Part shown: positions 16,659-26,432 of the stretch, piece after piece
Layout of the letters: every line of letters begins with the position of its first letter
How positions within the stretch are numbered: the first letter of the stretch is position 1
Assembly (NCBI GenBank): GCA_018663505.1
Contig: JABJQG010000053.1
Span: forward strand, 1-64,000
DNA length: 64,000 nucleotides
Direction of reading: 5' to 3'
Origin: Pseudobdellovibrionaceae bacterium
Lineage (GTDB): Bacteria; Bdellovibrionota; Bdellovibrionia; Bdellovibrionales; UBA1609
The notes under the pieces: model-generated
Databases searched by the model: none
The model's input: the letters and a program-made list of their open reading frames with translations, nothing else
Told to the model about the DNA's origin: nothing
Program-made: the position numbers and the translations under genes

Positions 16659-17513
16659 ATGGCAAATCCCGGGCTCCGTAAAGTCTCTATAAAAGAAAAT
16701 AATTCTCCATACAAGTGGCACATCATCCGTTGGTCCTTTGTTTTACTCATTAACTTTTTCTTTTTTGCTTCGTTTTATTTTGATATCCAACTGCTAGAGG
16801 GAACCCTAAGTGGATCTCGGCTTTTTGGCTTCCACTTAGCCGACCCCTTTGCCGCTATTCAAACAATGTTCGCTAGCAAGGTATTTAACACAAACTTAAT
16901 AATTGGAGCAGTAACTATCGGAGTTTTCTATTTACTTTTTGGTGGCAGATCTTTTTGTTCATGGGTTTGTCCCTTTCATTTTATAGCCGAAATGAATGAT
17001 TACCTTAAAAAATATTTAAAGAATAAAAATATATTACAATTTAAACAACATACATTTGATCGCAAACTGAAGTACATAATCTTTTTCCTATTTATTGCCT
17101 TGGCTACACTTAGCGGTCTTACTATTTTTGAGATTATTAACCCAGTATCTGCCTTAAGCCGCGCTTTTGTTTATGGCCCCGGAGTTGTCTTAATTTTTGT
17201 CATAGGTCTTTTAGTTTTTGAACTTTTGTTCAGCCGTAGAGGTTGGTGTCGTTTCTTCTGCCCAGTGGGCGTTTCCTATATTCTTCTAGGCTTTATATCT
17301 CCTTTAAAAATACATTGGAACAATGAGAAGTGCAGTAACTGCAAAGACTGTCAAAAAGTCTGCATGGTACCACACGTTCTTACTGAGTCGGTAAACAAAG
17401 GGAAAACCACCTTTGTTGTGTCCGGTGAGTGCACTCGATGCGGACTATGTATTGACGCCTGTGATGACGGGGCATTAAAGTACAAAACTAAATACTTAGA
17501 CAAACTGATCTAA
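16659..17513 (+). CDS. nosH: NosH, NapH-like membrane ferredoxin
   Basis: The start is ATG 16659, with AAGGAG in the end of nosG; the frame opens slightly earlier inside nosG. The product has about four membrane helices. Two CXXXCP motifs characteristic of the NapH/NosR/RdxA group follow helices (FCSWVCPFH and WCRFFCPVG). Two [4Fe-4S] sites lie at the C-terminus (CSNCKDCQKVC, CTRCGLCIDAC). It would anchor NosG at the membrane and take electrons from menaquinol. Confidence 0.88.
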   Translation: MANPGLRKVSIKENNSPYKWHIIRWSFVLLINFFFFASFYFDIQLLEGTLSGSRLFGFHLADPFAAIQTMFASKVFNTNLIIGAVTIGVFYLLFGGRSFCSWVCPFHFIAEMNDYLKKYLKNKNILQFKQHTFDRKLKYIIFFLFIALATLSGLTIFEIINPVSALSRAFVYGPGVVLIFVIGLLVFELLFSRRGWCRFFCPVGVSYILLGFISPLKIHWNNEKCSNCKDCQKVCMVPHVLTESVNKGKTTFVVSGECTRCGLCIDACDDGALKYKTKYLDKLI

Positions 17514-17536
17514 CCCTAATTCAAAGAGCTCATATT

Positions 17537-18070
17537 ATGAAAAAAATTTTTATTTCTACATTGTTATGTTTTACAGCCTTGGTTTCCTCTTCACTCTGGG
17601 CCAAACCAGAAAATATTGTTCATGCTCAGCTCATTCCTGTAGAAAAAAGAGTTAAGGCCCCTAATTTTTACTGGAGCAAAAAGGTGAATTCACAATCCTT
17701 AAATGGCCAGATTGTATATATTAACTATTGGGCCGAATGGTGCAGTCCCTGTAAAGAAGAAATCCCGTTCCTTATTCAATTACGTAATTTCTATAATTAC
17801 CCTGTGTTTAAAATGATTTTTGTAAATACAGACAAAAAAGAGAAACTCAAGGAGGCTAAAAACTTTTGGTTAACAAAAGGGAAGAAGGCCCCAACTTTAT
17901 ATACCAGTGAATTTAAATTCAAAAATGAATTTAATGTAAAACGTATTCCTGGGCACATTATTTTAGATAAAAAAGGTCGCATTGCTTTACAGTTTTTTGG
18001 CTCTATTAATAACCAAAAAACAGCCACTAATATTAAAAAATGGGTGTTCGGCCTTATTCAGGAAAAATAA
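17537..18070 (+). CDS. TlpA-like periplasmic thioredoxin of the nos locus
   Basis: The 177-residue product has a signal peptide (ISTLLCFTALVSSSLWA) and a thioredoxin fold with the active site WAEWCSPCKEE (Cys69, Cys72), a cis-Pro region VKRIPGHIIL and a GRIALQFFG strand. TlpA-type proteins reduce Cys pairs in the periplasm; likely clients here are the CuA Cys of NosZ, NosL, or apocytochromes. It closes the nosL-G-H arm, 23 bases after nosH. The specific client is inferred. Confidence 0.85.
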   Translation: MKKIFISTLLCFTALVSSSLWAKPENIVHAQLIPVEKRVKAPNFYWSKKVNSQSLNGQIVYINYWAEWCSPCKEEIPFLIQLRNFYNYPVFKMIFVNTDKKEKLKEAKNFWLTKGKKAPTLYTSEFKFKNEFNVKRIPGHIILDKKGRIALQFFGSINNQKTATNIKKWVFGLIQEK

Positions 18071-18170
18071 ACTCCGGAAAGTGATCAATTCTTCAGACAT
18101 AAATATCTGAAGATATTGCTCTCATGGAGATGCTGAGGCCCCCATCTCTATTTGGCCAATAGAGCGCTCA

Positions 18171-18860
18171 CTAATTAAATAGATTTAAAAACATATCCAG
18201 TAAGTTATCATTTACTGTTTCAGGCTCTCCATGGTTACTTGGGTCGGCAGCATACATTTTAAAAAGCTTAAGCACCTGTATATCCGTATATACAGGCTGA
18301 TTCCCTGGAGGAGAATAGCAGTCGCCTGCCTCTTTGCTAAAAACATTAAAACAAAAGGGTATTTTTAAAAAATCTTCTAAATTCATTTTATACGGAGAAA
18401 ACCACACAAATTCCTGGTCAATTACAAACCCCAAACATGACCGTATATGAGTCTTGTCCGGCGAGTAAAATTTAACAAATATATTTTCACTATTAACAAT
18501 GACCTCTTGCATACAGTTTTCTAGTTCATAAGAAACATGCTGAATTAGAATATTTCTAAAATACAAATACCTATTAAAAACAAATTCTAGACTTTGAATT
18601 TTCAATTGGTCATCTTTCGATTTTAAATTGTAATTTCCATGAACTAAAGGATGTATTTTATGATTAAATTCTGTCAAAAAGTTCAATTTTTGTGATGCTT
18701 TACTTTCATGAGTATATTTCAACTGATGGATTATTTGATTTTCCTCATAGTTCAATGCGTCCACAATCAAGAGTTCTTCCATACCTGAACTCAAAGCCAA
18801 TGGAGTCACAACACAGCTTCCCAGCACAATGAGAGTAAAAATGACGAACCTATTCAACAT
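18171..18860 (-). CDS. hypothetical lipoprotein/secreted protein, 229 aa
   Basis: I do not recognise this family. The N-terminus (MLNRFVIFTLIVLGSCVV) is a signal peptide, and LGSC could serve as a lipobox with Cys16. The mature part is mixed helix and strand with Cys in NCMQEV, RSCLGF, PFCFNV and GDCYSP, enough for two disulfides. It is a single gene convergent with the nos thioredoxin, with no clear partner. Confidence 0.7.
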   Translation of the reverse strand: MLNRFVIFTLIVLGSCVVTPLALSSGMEELLIVDALNYEENQIIHQLKYTHESKASQKLNFLTEFNHKIHPLVHGNYNLKSKDDQLKIQSLEFVFNRYLYFRNILIQHVSYELENCMQEVIVNSENIFVKFYSPDKTHIRSCLGFVIDQEFVWFSPYKMNLEDFLKIPFCFNVFSKEAGDCYSPPGNQPVYTDIQVLKLFKMYAADPSNHGEPETVNDNLLDMFLNLFN

Positions 18861-19186
18861 TTTGTATTTCTTTCCATTCTATTTAAGTGATTCAAACAGA
18901 ACAACTTCAATTTTTGGACCAACCTGAACTTAATTACAGGGTATTCAGCTTATTTTTTCGTAGATAACGTATGCGAATTGCCCTTAATTGACAAGCACAA
19001 TCAATCTTGAGCAAAGGACTAAACTTCATTATTGTAATAGTTTTTCGGTGCCCCCTCATAAACATTGTCTGGCACACAGATCAAAGCACCTCAATATGTG
19101 CTCCCAACCTGAAAAACCCATGGCAAGGTGCCACATTCATATGAAAAGCAAGGCTAATCCTACTGTACACAGAATATCAAAACTAA
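18861..19186. other. 326-base gap with no gene seen
   Basis: No frame here has start, ribosome site and protein-like composition together. A short perfect palindrome, TGGCA-AGG-TGCCA, lies at 19121-19133 and shares the GGTGCC core of the dispersed repeats at 6251 and 63498. It must hold the promoter of the minus-strand gene ending at 18860. Confidence 0.5.
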
Positions 19187-19717
19187 CTACCTAATAGAAA
19201 AAGATTTTTCAGGCATAACTTTGAATTTTTTCAAATAGGCCCAAGAACCAAAAAACACAACCGTAAATAGAGCTGAAGATAATAAACTCATATGGTAAAA
19301 CGGTAGGGCTGCTACATAAGAGCTAAGCAGGCCTCCCATATTTTTTGGGTACAGCCCCATGTTTAACCAAACTTCAAAATTTGTTACCAGAAAGAAAAAC
19401 AAGGGAGCCGATCCTGACATCACAGCAAGGTTAACCAATTTAATTTTATCCTTTTTCACAACTAATCTACTCATCATGCTTATGGCTAGAAAACAAAACC
19501 AAACCACATATGCTGAGGCATGGATACCCACCATCGAATCAAAAACAATTAACAAAATCATGGGCAAAATTAGTAACCATTGATTCTTAGAAAAATAGGC
19601 CCCGGAAAAAATCGCCCAGCCAAACAATGGAGAAAAATTAGCAGGCATTGGCAAAAAACGTGTCAACATCACAAGCACTGAAATTAAGATAAAGCTAAAA
19701 TATAGTTTTTTATTCAT
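19187..19717 (-). CDS. DUF6580-like integral membrane protein
   Basis: The 176-residue product has five or six hydrophobic helices. It opens with the pattern LTRFLPMPANFSPLFGWAIFSGAYF, which I associate with the DUF6580 membrane family of unknown function, a size similar to small-molecule uptake S-components. No energising ATPase gene is nearby. It is divergent from gpmA with a 90-base spacer. The family assignment is from memory of the N-terminal pattern, so moderate. Confidence 0.7.
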   Translation of the reverse strand: MNKKLYFSFILISVLVMLTRFLPMPANFSPLFGWAIFSGAYFSKNQWLLILPMILLIVFDSMVGIHASAYVVWFCFLAISMMSRLVVKKDKIKLVNLAVMSGSAPLFFFLVTNFEVWLNMGLYPKNMGGLLSSYVAALPFYHMSLLSSALFTVVFFGSWAYLKKFKVMPEKSFSIR

Positions 19718-19806
19718 AATACACCTTCTTTATTAAAAATACCTTTACAAAGGTATACCCAATTTGCTCTACTTTGTAACTTAAATTTTCAAAAAGCTGA
19801 GGCAAT

Positions 19807-20490
19807 ATGTATAAATTAGTATTACTAAGACATGGTGAAAGCCTGTGGAATAAAGCCAACCTCTTTACCGGCTGGACGGATGTTGAACTTTCAGAAAAAG
19901 GCTATCAAGAAGCAAAAAACGCCGGACAGCTACTTAAACAGAAGGGATTTAGTTTTGATGTGGCCTTCACATCAGTTTTAAAGAGAGCTATTAGAACACT
20001 ATGGATTACTTTAGATGAAATGGACCTTATGTGGATTCCGGTTAATCGCCACTGGCGCTTGAACGAGCGGCATTATGGGGCTCTGCAAGGCCTTAACAAA
20101 GCTGAAACTGCTGAAAAATACGGCGACGACCAGGTATTTACTTGGAGACGGAGCTACGACACCCCTCCCCCGACACTTGAAGAGTCTGATTCTCGTCATC
20201 CAAAAAATGACCCTCGCTACGCTCATTTAAATAATTTACCCGGCACAGAAGCACTCCTTCAATGTAAAAATCGTGTTTTACCCTATTGGAATGAGCATAT
20301 TGTCCCACAGATTAAAAATGGGAAAAATGTAATCATTGCCGCTCATGGCAATAGCCTTAGAGCTTTGGTAAAACATTTAGATGATGTTTCTGACGATAAA
20401 ATCACACAGCTTAACATTCCCACAGGCTCTCCCCTGGTTTATGAATTAGATGAAAACCTAAAAGCCATAAAACACTATTACTTAGAGTAG
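19807..20490 (+). CDS. gpmA: 2,3-bisphosphoglycerate-dependent phosphoglycerate mutase
   Basis: This glycolytic enzyme interconverts 3- and 2-phosphoglycerate. The 227-residue product has the phosphohistidine motif [10 protein letters not shown] (His9), [13 protein letters not shown], the ERHYGALQG segment with the catalytic Glu, RRSYDTPPP, and the second His in [10 protein letters not shown]. Length is normal for the family. Its last 13 bases overlap the end of the convergent pterin-synthase-like gene, so there is no room for a separate terminator. Confidence 0.96.
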   Translation: MYKLVLLRHGESLWNKANLFTGWTDVELSEKGYQEAKNAGQLLKQKGFSFDVAFTSVLKRAIRTLWITLDEMDLMWIPVNRHWRLNERHYGALQGLNKAETAEKYGDDQVFTWRRSYDTPPPTLEESDSRHPKNDPRYAHLNNLPGTEALLQCKNRVLPYWNEHIVPQIKNGKNVIIAAHGNSLRALVKHLDDVSDDKITQLNIPTGSPLVYELDENLKAIKHYYLE

Positions 20491-21320
20491 TAAAACTCAT
20501 TATTTACAGTCTCTAACAATTGCACTTCATGAATTTGAACATTTCTAAGAGGTATCGCTCTTAGTTTATCATATATAAATTTTGAAAGGTTCTCACCGGT
20601 GGTGTTTTCAACAAATGCGTTAATTATTTTATGATTGAGTCGGTCTTTGAGTTGAGTGTTCAGAAGTTCGAGTAAATATGAATCTGCCATGACTGAGACT
20701 AAACCGTTTAACACTCGTCCCTTAAAAAGTACTTTTACCTCGTATTCATGACCATGAAAATGAGAGCATTTTTTAAACAAGCTTTGGTTTTCTGCTTTAG
20801 ATAATTGTTTGTTTTCATGTTTATGAACACAGCTCAGCTTTACTACAGAAGATTTTAAAAACGCTACCTCTTCTAAAGCTAACTGCAGCATATTCTTATG
20901 TTGCAGACTATTGAGTTTTACTCCTATTGGCCCCTCAACCACATCAATAGACTCCACCTTAATGTCCAACTTATTATGCTCTATATACTCACTTAACCAA
21001 TGGTATAGTCCTAGACAAATCAGCTCGCCCGAGAGCCCTGACTTTGACCTATCACACACAGACTTTAACTGAGGATAGGAGGGTAATTCGCTTAAAACCT
21101 GAATAAAATTAGCCTTATTAAATTTTGAATTTACTGCATTTGACAAGCTCTCCCAATCCGCTCCACTCACCTGCGGAGAGCCACAAAATAATCTTAGCTT
21201 TAAATGTACAGATTCAACTAATAGGTTCTGGGTTGCTGCACCCTCAAAGTCCTCGTGCATAAACACAAGGTTAAATCCTAACCCCTTAATATAACGTTTG
21301 AATTCTGAGTTCATTATCAT
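20478..21320 (-). CDS. two-domain 6-pyruvoyl-tetrahydropterin synthase/QueD-like protein
   Basis: The C-terminal half carries the PTPS/QueD zinc motif [13 protein letters not shown] and a late [11 protein letters not shown] ... IHEVQLLET segment with the family's catalytic Glu region. The N-terminal half (to about residue 130) looks like a second, degenerate copy that has lost the His motif; single-domain QueD is about 120 residues. It could act in queuosine or pterin synthesis. I chose ATG 21320 (AAGGA upstream) over a TTG at 21350; the exact start is uncertain. It is convergent with gpmA. Confidence 0.75.
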   Translation of the reverse strand: MIMNSEFKRYIKGLGFNLVFMHEDFEGAATQNLLVESVHLKLRLFCGSPQVSGADWESLSNAVNSKFNKANFIQVLSELPSYPQLKSVCDRSKSGLSGELICLGLYHWLSEYIEHNKLDIKVESIDVVEGPIGVKLNSLQHKNMLQLALEEVAFLKSSVVKLSCVHKHENKQLSKAENQSLFKKCSHFHGHEYEVKVLFKGRVLNGLVSVMADSYLLELLNTQLKDRLNHKIINAFVENTTGENLSKFIYDKLRAIPLRNVQIHEVQLLETVNNEFYYSK

Positions 21321-21463
21321 AGAAATAGCATATCCTTGTAATTTTAACAATATGACTTATTTCCCAAAATGCCTATTGAAATTTTTACCTAATCACTCCA
21401 TTATGGTCGCAAATCAAATCTGGGGGGACTGATTTCTCCCACTATATTGACAAAGGATCCGCA

Positions 21464-23146
21464 ATGTCTAGTTCTGAAAAATCTTGGCTAAAAAATTACA
21501 ACCCTAATGTGCCTCAAGAAATTGATGTAAATTCTTATGCTTCTGTCACCGAAGTTCTAGAGGAAAGTTTCACCAAGTATAAAGATAAAACAGCCTTCAT
21601 CAATATGGGAAAAAAACTTTCCTACACCGAGATCGACGAGCTCTCTAAAAAATTCGCAAGTTTTCTACAAAACAAAGCCCATTTAAAAAAGGGTGACCGC
21701 ATTGCCATACAGATGCCAAATATTTTACAGTTTCCAGTGGCTTTGTTTGGTGCCCTACGCGCAGGACTTACTGTTGTAAACACAAACCCTCTCTACACCA
21801 CTCGAGAAATGAAACATCAGTTCAAAGATGCAGGAGTTAAAGCCATCGTTATCCTTGCCAACTTTGCTTATAACCTTGAAGAGGTTATAAGTGAAACTGA
21901 AATTGAAACCGTAGTAGTTACAGAACTTGGCGACCTTTTGGATTTTCCTAAATCAATACTCATTAACAAAGCTTTGAAACATGTTAAAAAAATGGTCCCC
22001 GACTTTTCTCTTCCTGGACACATCAAATTTAATACTGCTCTAAAAGAGGGCGCTAAACTTGAATTCCAAAACGTATATACTTCACATGATGATTTAGCAT
22101 TTCTACAATACACTGGCGGAACAACTGGTGTGGCAAAAGGGGCCATGCTCACACATAAAAACATTATTGCAAACATGTTACAAATTGTTGCCTTTATGGA
22201 TTACAGACTTAACGATGGTAACGAGTTGGTCTGCACTCCCTTACCTCTTTACCATATCTTCTCTCTCACAGTAAACTGCATGGCCATGATGCATTTTGGA
22301 GCTTCCAACTTGTTAATCACTAATCCTAGAGACATCCCTGGGTTTATTAAAATATTACAAAAAAATCGCGTTTCTATTTTTGCTGGCCTAAATACTTTAT
22401 TCAATAGCCTTATGAATCACCCTGGTTTTACAGAAATCGATTTTAAAAGTTTAAAAATTACGGTTTCCGGTGGAATGGCTTTACAAACAGCAGTGGCCAA
22501 CCGCTGGGAAGAACTCACTGGAAACAGAGTGTCTGAAGGTTACGGTCTTACGGAGTCCTCCCCAGTAGCAAGTTGCAACAATGTAGATGGCTCTGCATGC
22601 ATAGGCTCCATTGGTGTACCCGTTCCCTCCACTGCTATTAAAATTGTCGACGATCAAGGCAATGAAGTTGTTGACGGCGAATCCGGAGAACTCCTCATTT
22701 ATGGACCTCAAGTGATGAAGGGTTACTGGCAACGTCCCGACGAAACAGAAAATATGATTACAGAAGATGGTTGGTTAAAAACAGGTGACGTAGCCATTTT
22801 CAATGAAGAAGGATATTTTCAAATTGTAGATCGAATGAAAGACATGATTTTAGTTTCAGGCTTCAATGTATTTCCAAACGAAATCGAAGATGTCCTTGCT
22901 CAACATGCACAAGTTGTTGAGGTGGCGGCCATAGGTGTCCCCGATGAAAGATCTGGTGAAATTGTAAAAGTGTTTATTGTTCCTAAAGACAAGACTCTCA
23001 CTAAAGATGAAATCATCGCACATTGCAAAGACAACCTTGCCGGTTATAAAGTTCCAAAACTAGTAGAGTTCCGAGAGGATCTACCAAAATCAAACGTAGG
23101 CAAAGTACTGAGACGCGAACTCAGAGAACCAACTGTACAAGCATAA
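21464..23146 (+). CDS. fadD: long-chain fatty acid-CoA ligase
   Basis: The 560-residue AMP-binding enzyme activates fatty acids to acyl-CoA. It shows the P-loop YTGGTTGVAKGAM (near residue 215), the adenylate motif GYGLTESSPVASCN, GWLKTGDVAIFNEEGYF with the ATP-binding Asp, the hinge DRMKDMILVSGFNVFPNEIE and the catalytic Lys region PKSNVGKVLRREL. Length and order match FadD. It is a single gene ending in a clear terminator. Fatty acid degradation of host or environmental lipids is the likely use. Confidence 0.95.
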   Translation: MSSSEKSWLKNYNPNVPQEIDVNSYASVTEVLEESFTKYKDKTAFINMGKKLSYTEIDELSKKFASFLQNKAHLKKGDRIAIQMPNILQFPVALFGALRAGLTVVNTNPLYTTREMKHQFKDAGVKAIVILANFAYNLEEVISETEIETVVVTELGDLLDFPKSILINKALKHVKKMVPDFSLPGHIKFNTALKEGAKLEFQNVYTSHDDLAFLQYTGGTTGVAKGAMLTHKNIIANMLQIVAFMDYRLNDGNELVCTPLPLYHIFSLTVNCMAMMHFGASNLLITNPRDIPGFIKILQKNRVSIFAGLNTLFNSLMNHPGFTEIDFKSLKITVSGGMALQTAVANRWEELTGNRVSEGYGLTESSPVASCNNVDGSACIGSIGVPVPSTAIKIVDDQGNEVVDGESGELLIYGPQVMKGYWQRPDETENMITEDGWLKTGDVAIFNEEGYFQIVDRMKDMILVSGFNVFPNEIEDVLAQHAQVVEVAAIGVPDERSGEIVKVFIVPKDKTLTKDEIIAHCKDNLAGYKVPKLVEFREDLPKSNVGKVLRRELREPTVQA

Positions 23147-23168
23147 TAAAAAGCTTGTGCAGTTTTTT
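23135..23168 (+). terminator. Rho-independent terminator after fadD
   Basis: GTACAAGC (23135-23142) and GCTTGTGC (23153-23160) form an eight-pair stem with one G-T wobble over a ten-base loop, followed by AG and six T. It begins within the last codons of fadD. Confidence 0.85.
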
Positions 23169-23180
23169 AATACCATATTT

Positions 23181-23672
23181 TTATTCTTCATAACTATATT
23201 CCTCAATTAGCTTTCCCTGCATTTTGTATGCAGATTCTCCGTGCTGACTTTCTGAGGTTTCCAACCTTAAAACGCCCGTGACCCATGCCGGACTAAAGCC
23301 TTCATCCATGGGAATTGGGGTGTCAAGTTTAACATAAACAATAAGGTTTGGTGGCGGAGGTGGAACATGAACACAGGACTGCGCATCAGGAACAAGAAGA
23401 AACTCACTAAGAACGGAATAATTTCCAGATAGAGGGACTAAAAAACCTGGGATTTTTACAAGCTTCCCATCTAAGTCTTTAACCTCTTGTGGTGCCCTAC
23501 CCGACCTATAATCTAACTTTTGCAGGAGATCCCATTGAACGGCGGGGATTTTAATTGATTGAGCGTATTGAAATGGGGTGCCTTTGTTATTCTTTGTATC
23601 CCTATATTTCAATACACCTAATATCACCACAAGCAATGAAAAGAAGATTATGGCACCTTTGTATTTTAACAT
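23181..23672 (-). CDS. DUF3299 protein of a zinc-uptake-type operon
   Basis: The 163-residue product has an N-terminal membrane/signal segment (GAIIFFSLLVVILGVL) and the DUF3299 hallmarks VKIPGFLVPLSG, SEFLLVPDAQSCVHVPPPPPN and an ending around MQGKLI. DUF3299 proteins accompany DUF2796 proteins and an ABC pair in the Zrg zinc-acquisition operon of Vibrio. The same four-gene order is seen here, with this gene last, 10 bases after the permease. The biochemical role is not known. Confidence 0.85.
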   Translation of the reverse strand: MLKYKGAIIFFSLLVVILGVLKYRDTKNNKGTPFQYAQSIKIPAVQWDLLQKLDYRSGRAPQEVKDLDGKLVKIPGFLVPLSGNYSVLSEFLLVPDAQSCVHVPPPPPNLIVYVKLDTPIPMDEGFSPAWVTGVLRLETSESQHGESAYKMQGKLIEEYSYEE

Positions 23673-23682
23673 ATTTAACTCC

Positions 23683-24948
23683 TTAGTTTTTAACTATTAA
23701 ACCGTCAGCCAATGAATTTCTATAAGCCATCCAGGCTGGTATGAGACTTGATAACAAAGAACCTAGAAAAATTGAGCTTATAAAAAAATAATCATTCCCT
23801 GTTGGAGTAAAAAGCCCCAGTGTAATTCCCATTTTAGACTCTAAAAGAGGACTAAAAGTCAAAAGCCCTACATACAAAATAATTACTCCAATGAGTACAC
23901 CAATTAGAGTCAGTAAAAAAGTTTCTGTAATAAGAACTAAAAAAATAAATCTCTTTTTTGCCCCAATAGATCTAAGGATGGCCATCTCTCTTCGTCGCTC
24001 ATTAAGAGTTGCTAAAAGGGATATAATCAACCCCATTAAACTTACGATATAGACCAAAATACTCACCACAAAAAGTGCACTTTCTGCAAGTCCAATGGTT
24101 CCCCATAGACTTCTTAAGGTGACCCCAGGTAAAATAGCCAATAGAGCCTCGTTTTCATAATTATTAATTTCTCTTTGGATTTTAAAAACGGATAAGTTAG
24201 ATTTTAACTTTACAAAAAATGCTGTTACCTCTGCTGGCTCTAGTTTCATTGAATTAAGTTTAGTAGACAGAATCTCTTCTCCTACCCTAGGGGGACCTCC
24301 GTCCAACCAATCTATATGAAGAGCCGTAATCGCCTTTAAGGAGACATGCACTGATTTATCAACAGGAGTACCTGTTTTCTCTAATATTCCAGAAATTATA
24401 AACGGTTTATCAGCATGTTCTTGAAAGCTCACATCTCCAGACCCGTGAGAAAGGGTAATTTTATCTCCCACTTTATATCGAAGGCGTTCCGCAACATCCT
24501 TACCTATCACAACATCAAAAAGCTTTTCAAATTTTCTACCTTTGTCAAATGCAAGCTTTCGGTCACCTGCATATTTATAATACTTAAAGTAGTTTGAATT
24601 AGTGCCCACAACTCGATGTCCTCTATGCGAGTCCCCAAGTGAAATTGGAATAGTCCAATCCACAAGCTCGTTCTTTTTCAATTCATTAAATGATTGATAA
24701 GAGATATTATTTGTGGCATTTCCAATCCGGAAAACAGAATAAAGCAAAAGACTAACCGGACCACTTCTCGCTCCCACGATGAGGTCAACGCCTGACACTG
24801 TTGATTCAAAACTTTTACGAGCACCTGATCGCACTCTTTCTATTCCTAATAGAAGAGTAACGCTCAAAGCTATGGAAAGAATGGTGAGAAAAGCTGTGGC
24901 TTTTCGATTGAGTAAGCTACCTTTAGCAATTTTTAATAGTTTCATCAT
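23683..24948 (-). CDS. ABC transporter permease, FtsX/MacB type (Zrg-like operon)
   Basis: The 421-residue product has an N-terminal helix (FLTILSIALSVTLLLGI), a large periplasmic domain with a MacB-type core (VGARSGPVSLLLYSVFR, VVIGKDVAERL) and three C-terminal helices with the FtsX-family stretch NERRREMAILRSIGAKKRFI. It pairs with the LolD-like ATPase upstream, whose stop overlaps its start by one base (TAATG). In this context it most likely serves zinc uptake with the DUF2796 protein. Confidence 0.85.
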   Translation of the reverse strand: MMKLLKIAKGSLLNRKATAFLTILSIALSVTLLLGIERVRSGARKSFESTVSGVDLIVGARSGPVSLLLYSVFRIGNATNNISYQSFNELKKNELVDWTIPISLGDSHRGHRVVGTNSNYFKYYKYAGDRKLAFDKGRKFEKLFDVVIGKDVAERLRYKVGDKITLSHGSGDVSFQEHADKPFIISGILEKTGTPVDKSVHVSLKAITALHIDWLDGGPPRVGEEILSTKLNSMKLEPAEVTAFFVKLKSNLSVFKIQREINNYENEALLAILPGVTLRSLWGTIGLAESALFVVSILVYIVSLMGLIISLLATLNERRREMAILRSIGAKKRFIFLVLITETFLLTLIGVLIGVIILYVGLLTFSPLLESKMGITLGLFTPTGNDYFFISSIFLGSLLSSLIPAWMAYRNSLADGLIVKN

Positions 24949-25673
24949 TAGATCAACTCCTTTTCCATTGGCTCAAGAGTATTTGCTTTATTAATTTCAG
25001 ATAATAAATATTTTTGATCAAAATCTTTTGCAAGACTCAAGTCATGGCTAACGAATATAAGAGTTGTGCCAAATTTTTCACATTCCTGAAAAAGAAGTTT
25101 TAAAAAACTACTTCTGATATTAGCATCCAGAGCTGATGTGGGCTCATCAGCAATAATTATTTCTGGCCTCCCCATGAGAGCTCTAGCTGTTGCTACTCGC
25201 TGTTGTTGCCCCACACTTAACTGTACAATTTTTTTATTTTTCAAAATATTTGGGTTTAATTTCAATTCCTGTAAAAGACGTTCAGCCTCTGCATTTAGTG
25301 ATGAGGATACTTGCAAAACTCTACCTAATTTAATTTTGGAAAACTCACAGGCGATGGTCACATTATCCATAGCACTAAAGTAAGGAAGTAGATTAAACAT
25401 TTGAAAAATAAACCCCATATGATCACCACGAAACTGATCCCTTGCTTGCTGATCCCACTCAGTGAGTTCCTTGTTTAGAATCCTTATCTTTCCACTTTGT
25501 GGAGTTAATACTCCAGCAATAAGATTTAAAAAGGTCGACTTACCACTTCCACTGGGGCCATGTAGAAATATTTTTTCCCCCTTTCTCACTTTAAAAGATT
25601 CAATATCTAGAAGTAGCTCTGCGGAATCCGGCCAGCTGAATTTCAGGTTTTCAACATTTAAAATGATATCCAC
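24948..25673 (-). CDS. ABC transporter ATPase, LolD/MacB type (Zrg-like operon)
   Basis: The 241-residue product has Walker A HGPSGSGKSTFLN, Q-loop FIFQMFNLLPYFSA, Walker B IIIADEPTSALD and His switch FVSHD. The signature is LSVGQQQRVATARAL, with Val where Gly is usual (LSGGQ), a tolerated variant. It starts at GTG immediately after the TAA of the DUF2796 gene, so it is translationally coupled. It energises the following permease. Confidence 0.88.
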   Translation of the reverse strand: MDIILNVENLKFSWPDSAELLLDIESFKVRKGEKIFLHGPSGSGKSTFLNLIAGVLTPQSGKIRILNKELTEWDQQARDQFRGDHMGFIFQMFNLLPYFSAMDNVTIACEFSKIKLGRVLQVSSSLNAEAERLLQELKLNPNILKNKKIVQLSVGQQQRVATARALMGRPEIIIADEPTSALDANIRSSFLKLLFQECEKFGTTLIFVSHDLSLAKDFDQKYLLSEINKANTLEPMEKELI

Positions 25674-26252
25674 TTATTGCTCCAATCTAAAATTTGCAGA
25701 GCTTTGTTTTAACTCTTGGGTAAACTGCCCTTTAGGTGTGATAGCTCGTGCCTCTAGTTCTTCAATACCAGAAAATTGCTGGAATGCTCTTACATGTATG
25801 GCTTTAATATTGTCAATTTTTTTACAATGAAATGAGTACTCTACGTGAAACTCTGAATGCTCTTCAGCTTCGTCACGGTGTTGGTTATGATTTCCAGAAC
25901 TCTCTTCTTTCTTTTTTTCCAGTAAATCAGCTTTTACCTCTGCTTTCTTAGCAAGGCTACATCCCGCTGATGCGTCCAGTTTAATAATTAATTGAGGTTT
26001 TCTAAATATATCAACAGCTTGTTTCACCTTACTTTTTTGTTTATCAGTTTTGGCTTGATGCTCAAAACCAACAATATTATAAGCGGGAACCTCGATCTCG
26101 ATCATTAATTTATTTCTTTCAATTGCTGCATTGAGCTTTCCATGACCATGTATGTGTGCTTCATGGTGGCGTTTTTTATGTTCTTTTTCTGTAGCACAAA
26201 GGATTGAACTTGAGAGTAATAGGAATATAATGATTATATTTAACTGAGTCAT
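25674..26252 (-). CDS. zrgA: DUF2796 (ZrgA-like) periplasmic zinc-binding protein
   Basis: The 192-residue product has a signal peptide ending at ILCATEKE, then HKKRHHEAHIHGHGKLN, the His-rich start typical of DUF2796. A central Glu/His-rich loop (SSGNHNQHRDEAEEHSEFH) and the closing IKAIHVRAFQQF complete it. ZrgA of Vibrio cholerae binds zinc and works with an ABC pair and a DUF3299 protein, the same set found here. It is first in the operon; Zur-type control is likely, but I cannot point to a box. Confidence 0.85.
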   Translation of the reverse strand: MTQLNIIIIFLLLSSSILCATEKEHKKRHHEAHIHGHGKLNAAIERNKLMIEIEVPAYNIVGFEHQAKTDKQKSKVKQAVDIFRKPQLIIKLDASAGCSLAKKAEVKADLLEKKKEESSGNHNQHRDEAEEHSEFHVEYSFHCKKIDNIKAIHVRAFQQFSGIEELEARAITPKGQFTQELKQSSANFRLEQ

Positions 26253-26432
26253 TTTAATTCTCCTGTAGATTTTACGGTTTATTGAACTTTATTACTAACC
26301 CCTACATATGAAAAGGCAGGAGCTCTAAGGCGGTTGATTGTAACCAATTATTTGAGAAACACTGTTTCGAAGAAATAAATAAAAACTTCTATAAAGTATA
26401 AAATATCAAACACTGATCTTACATATTATCTA

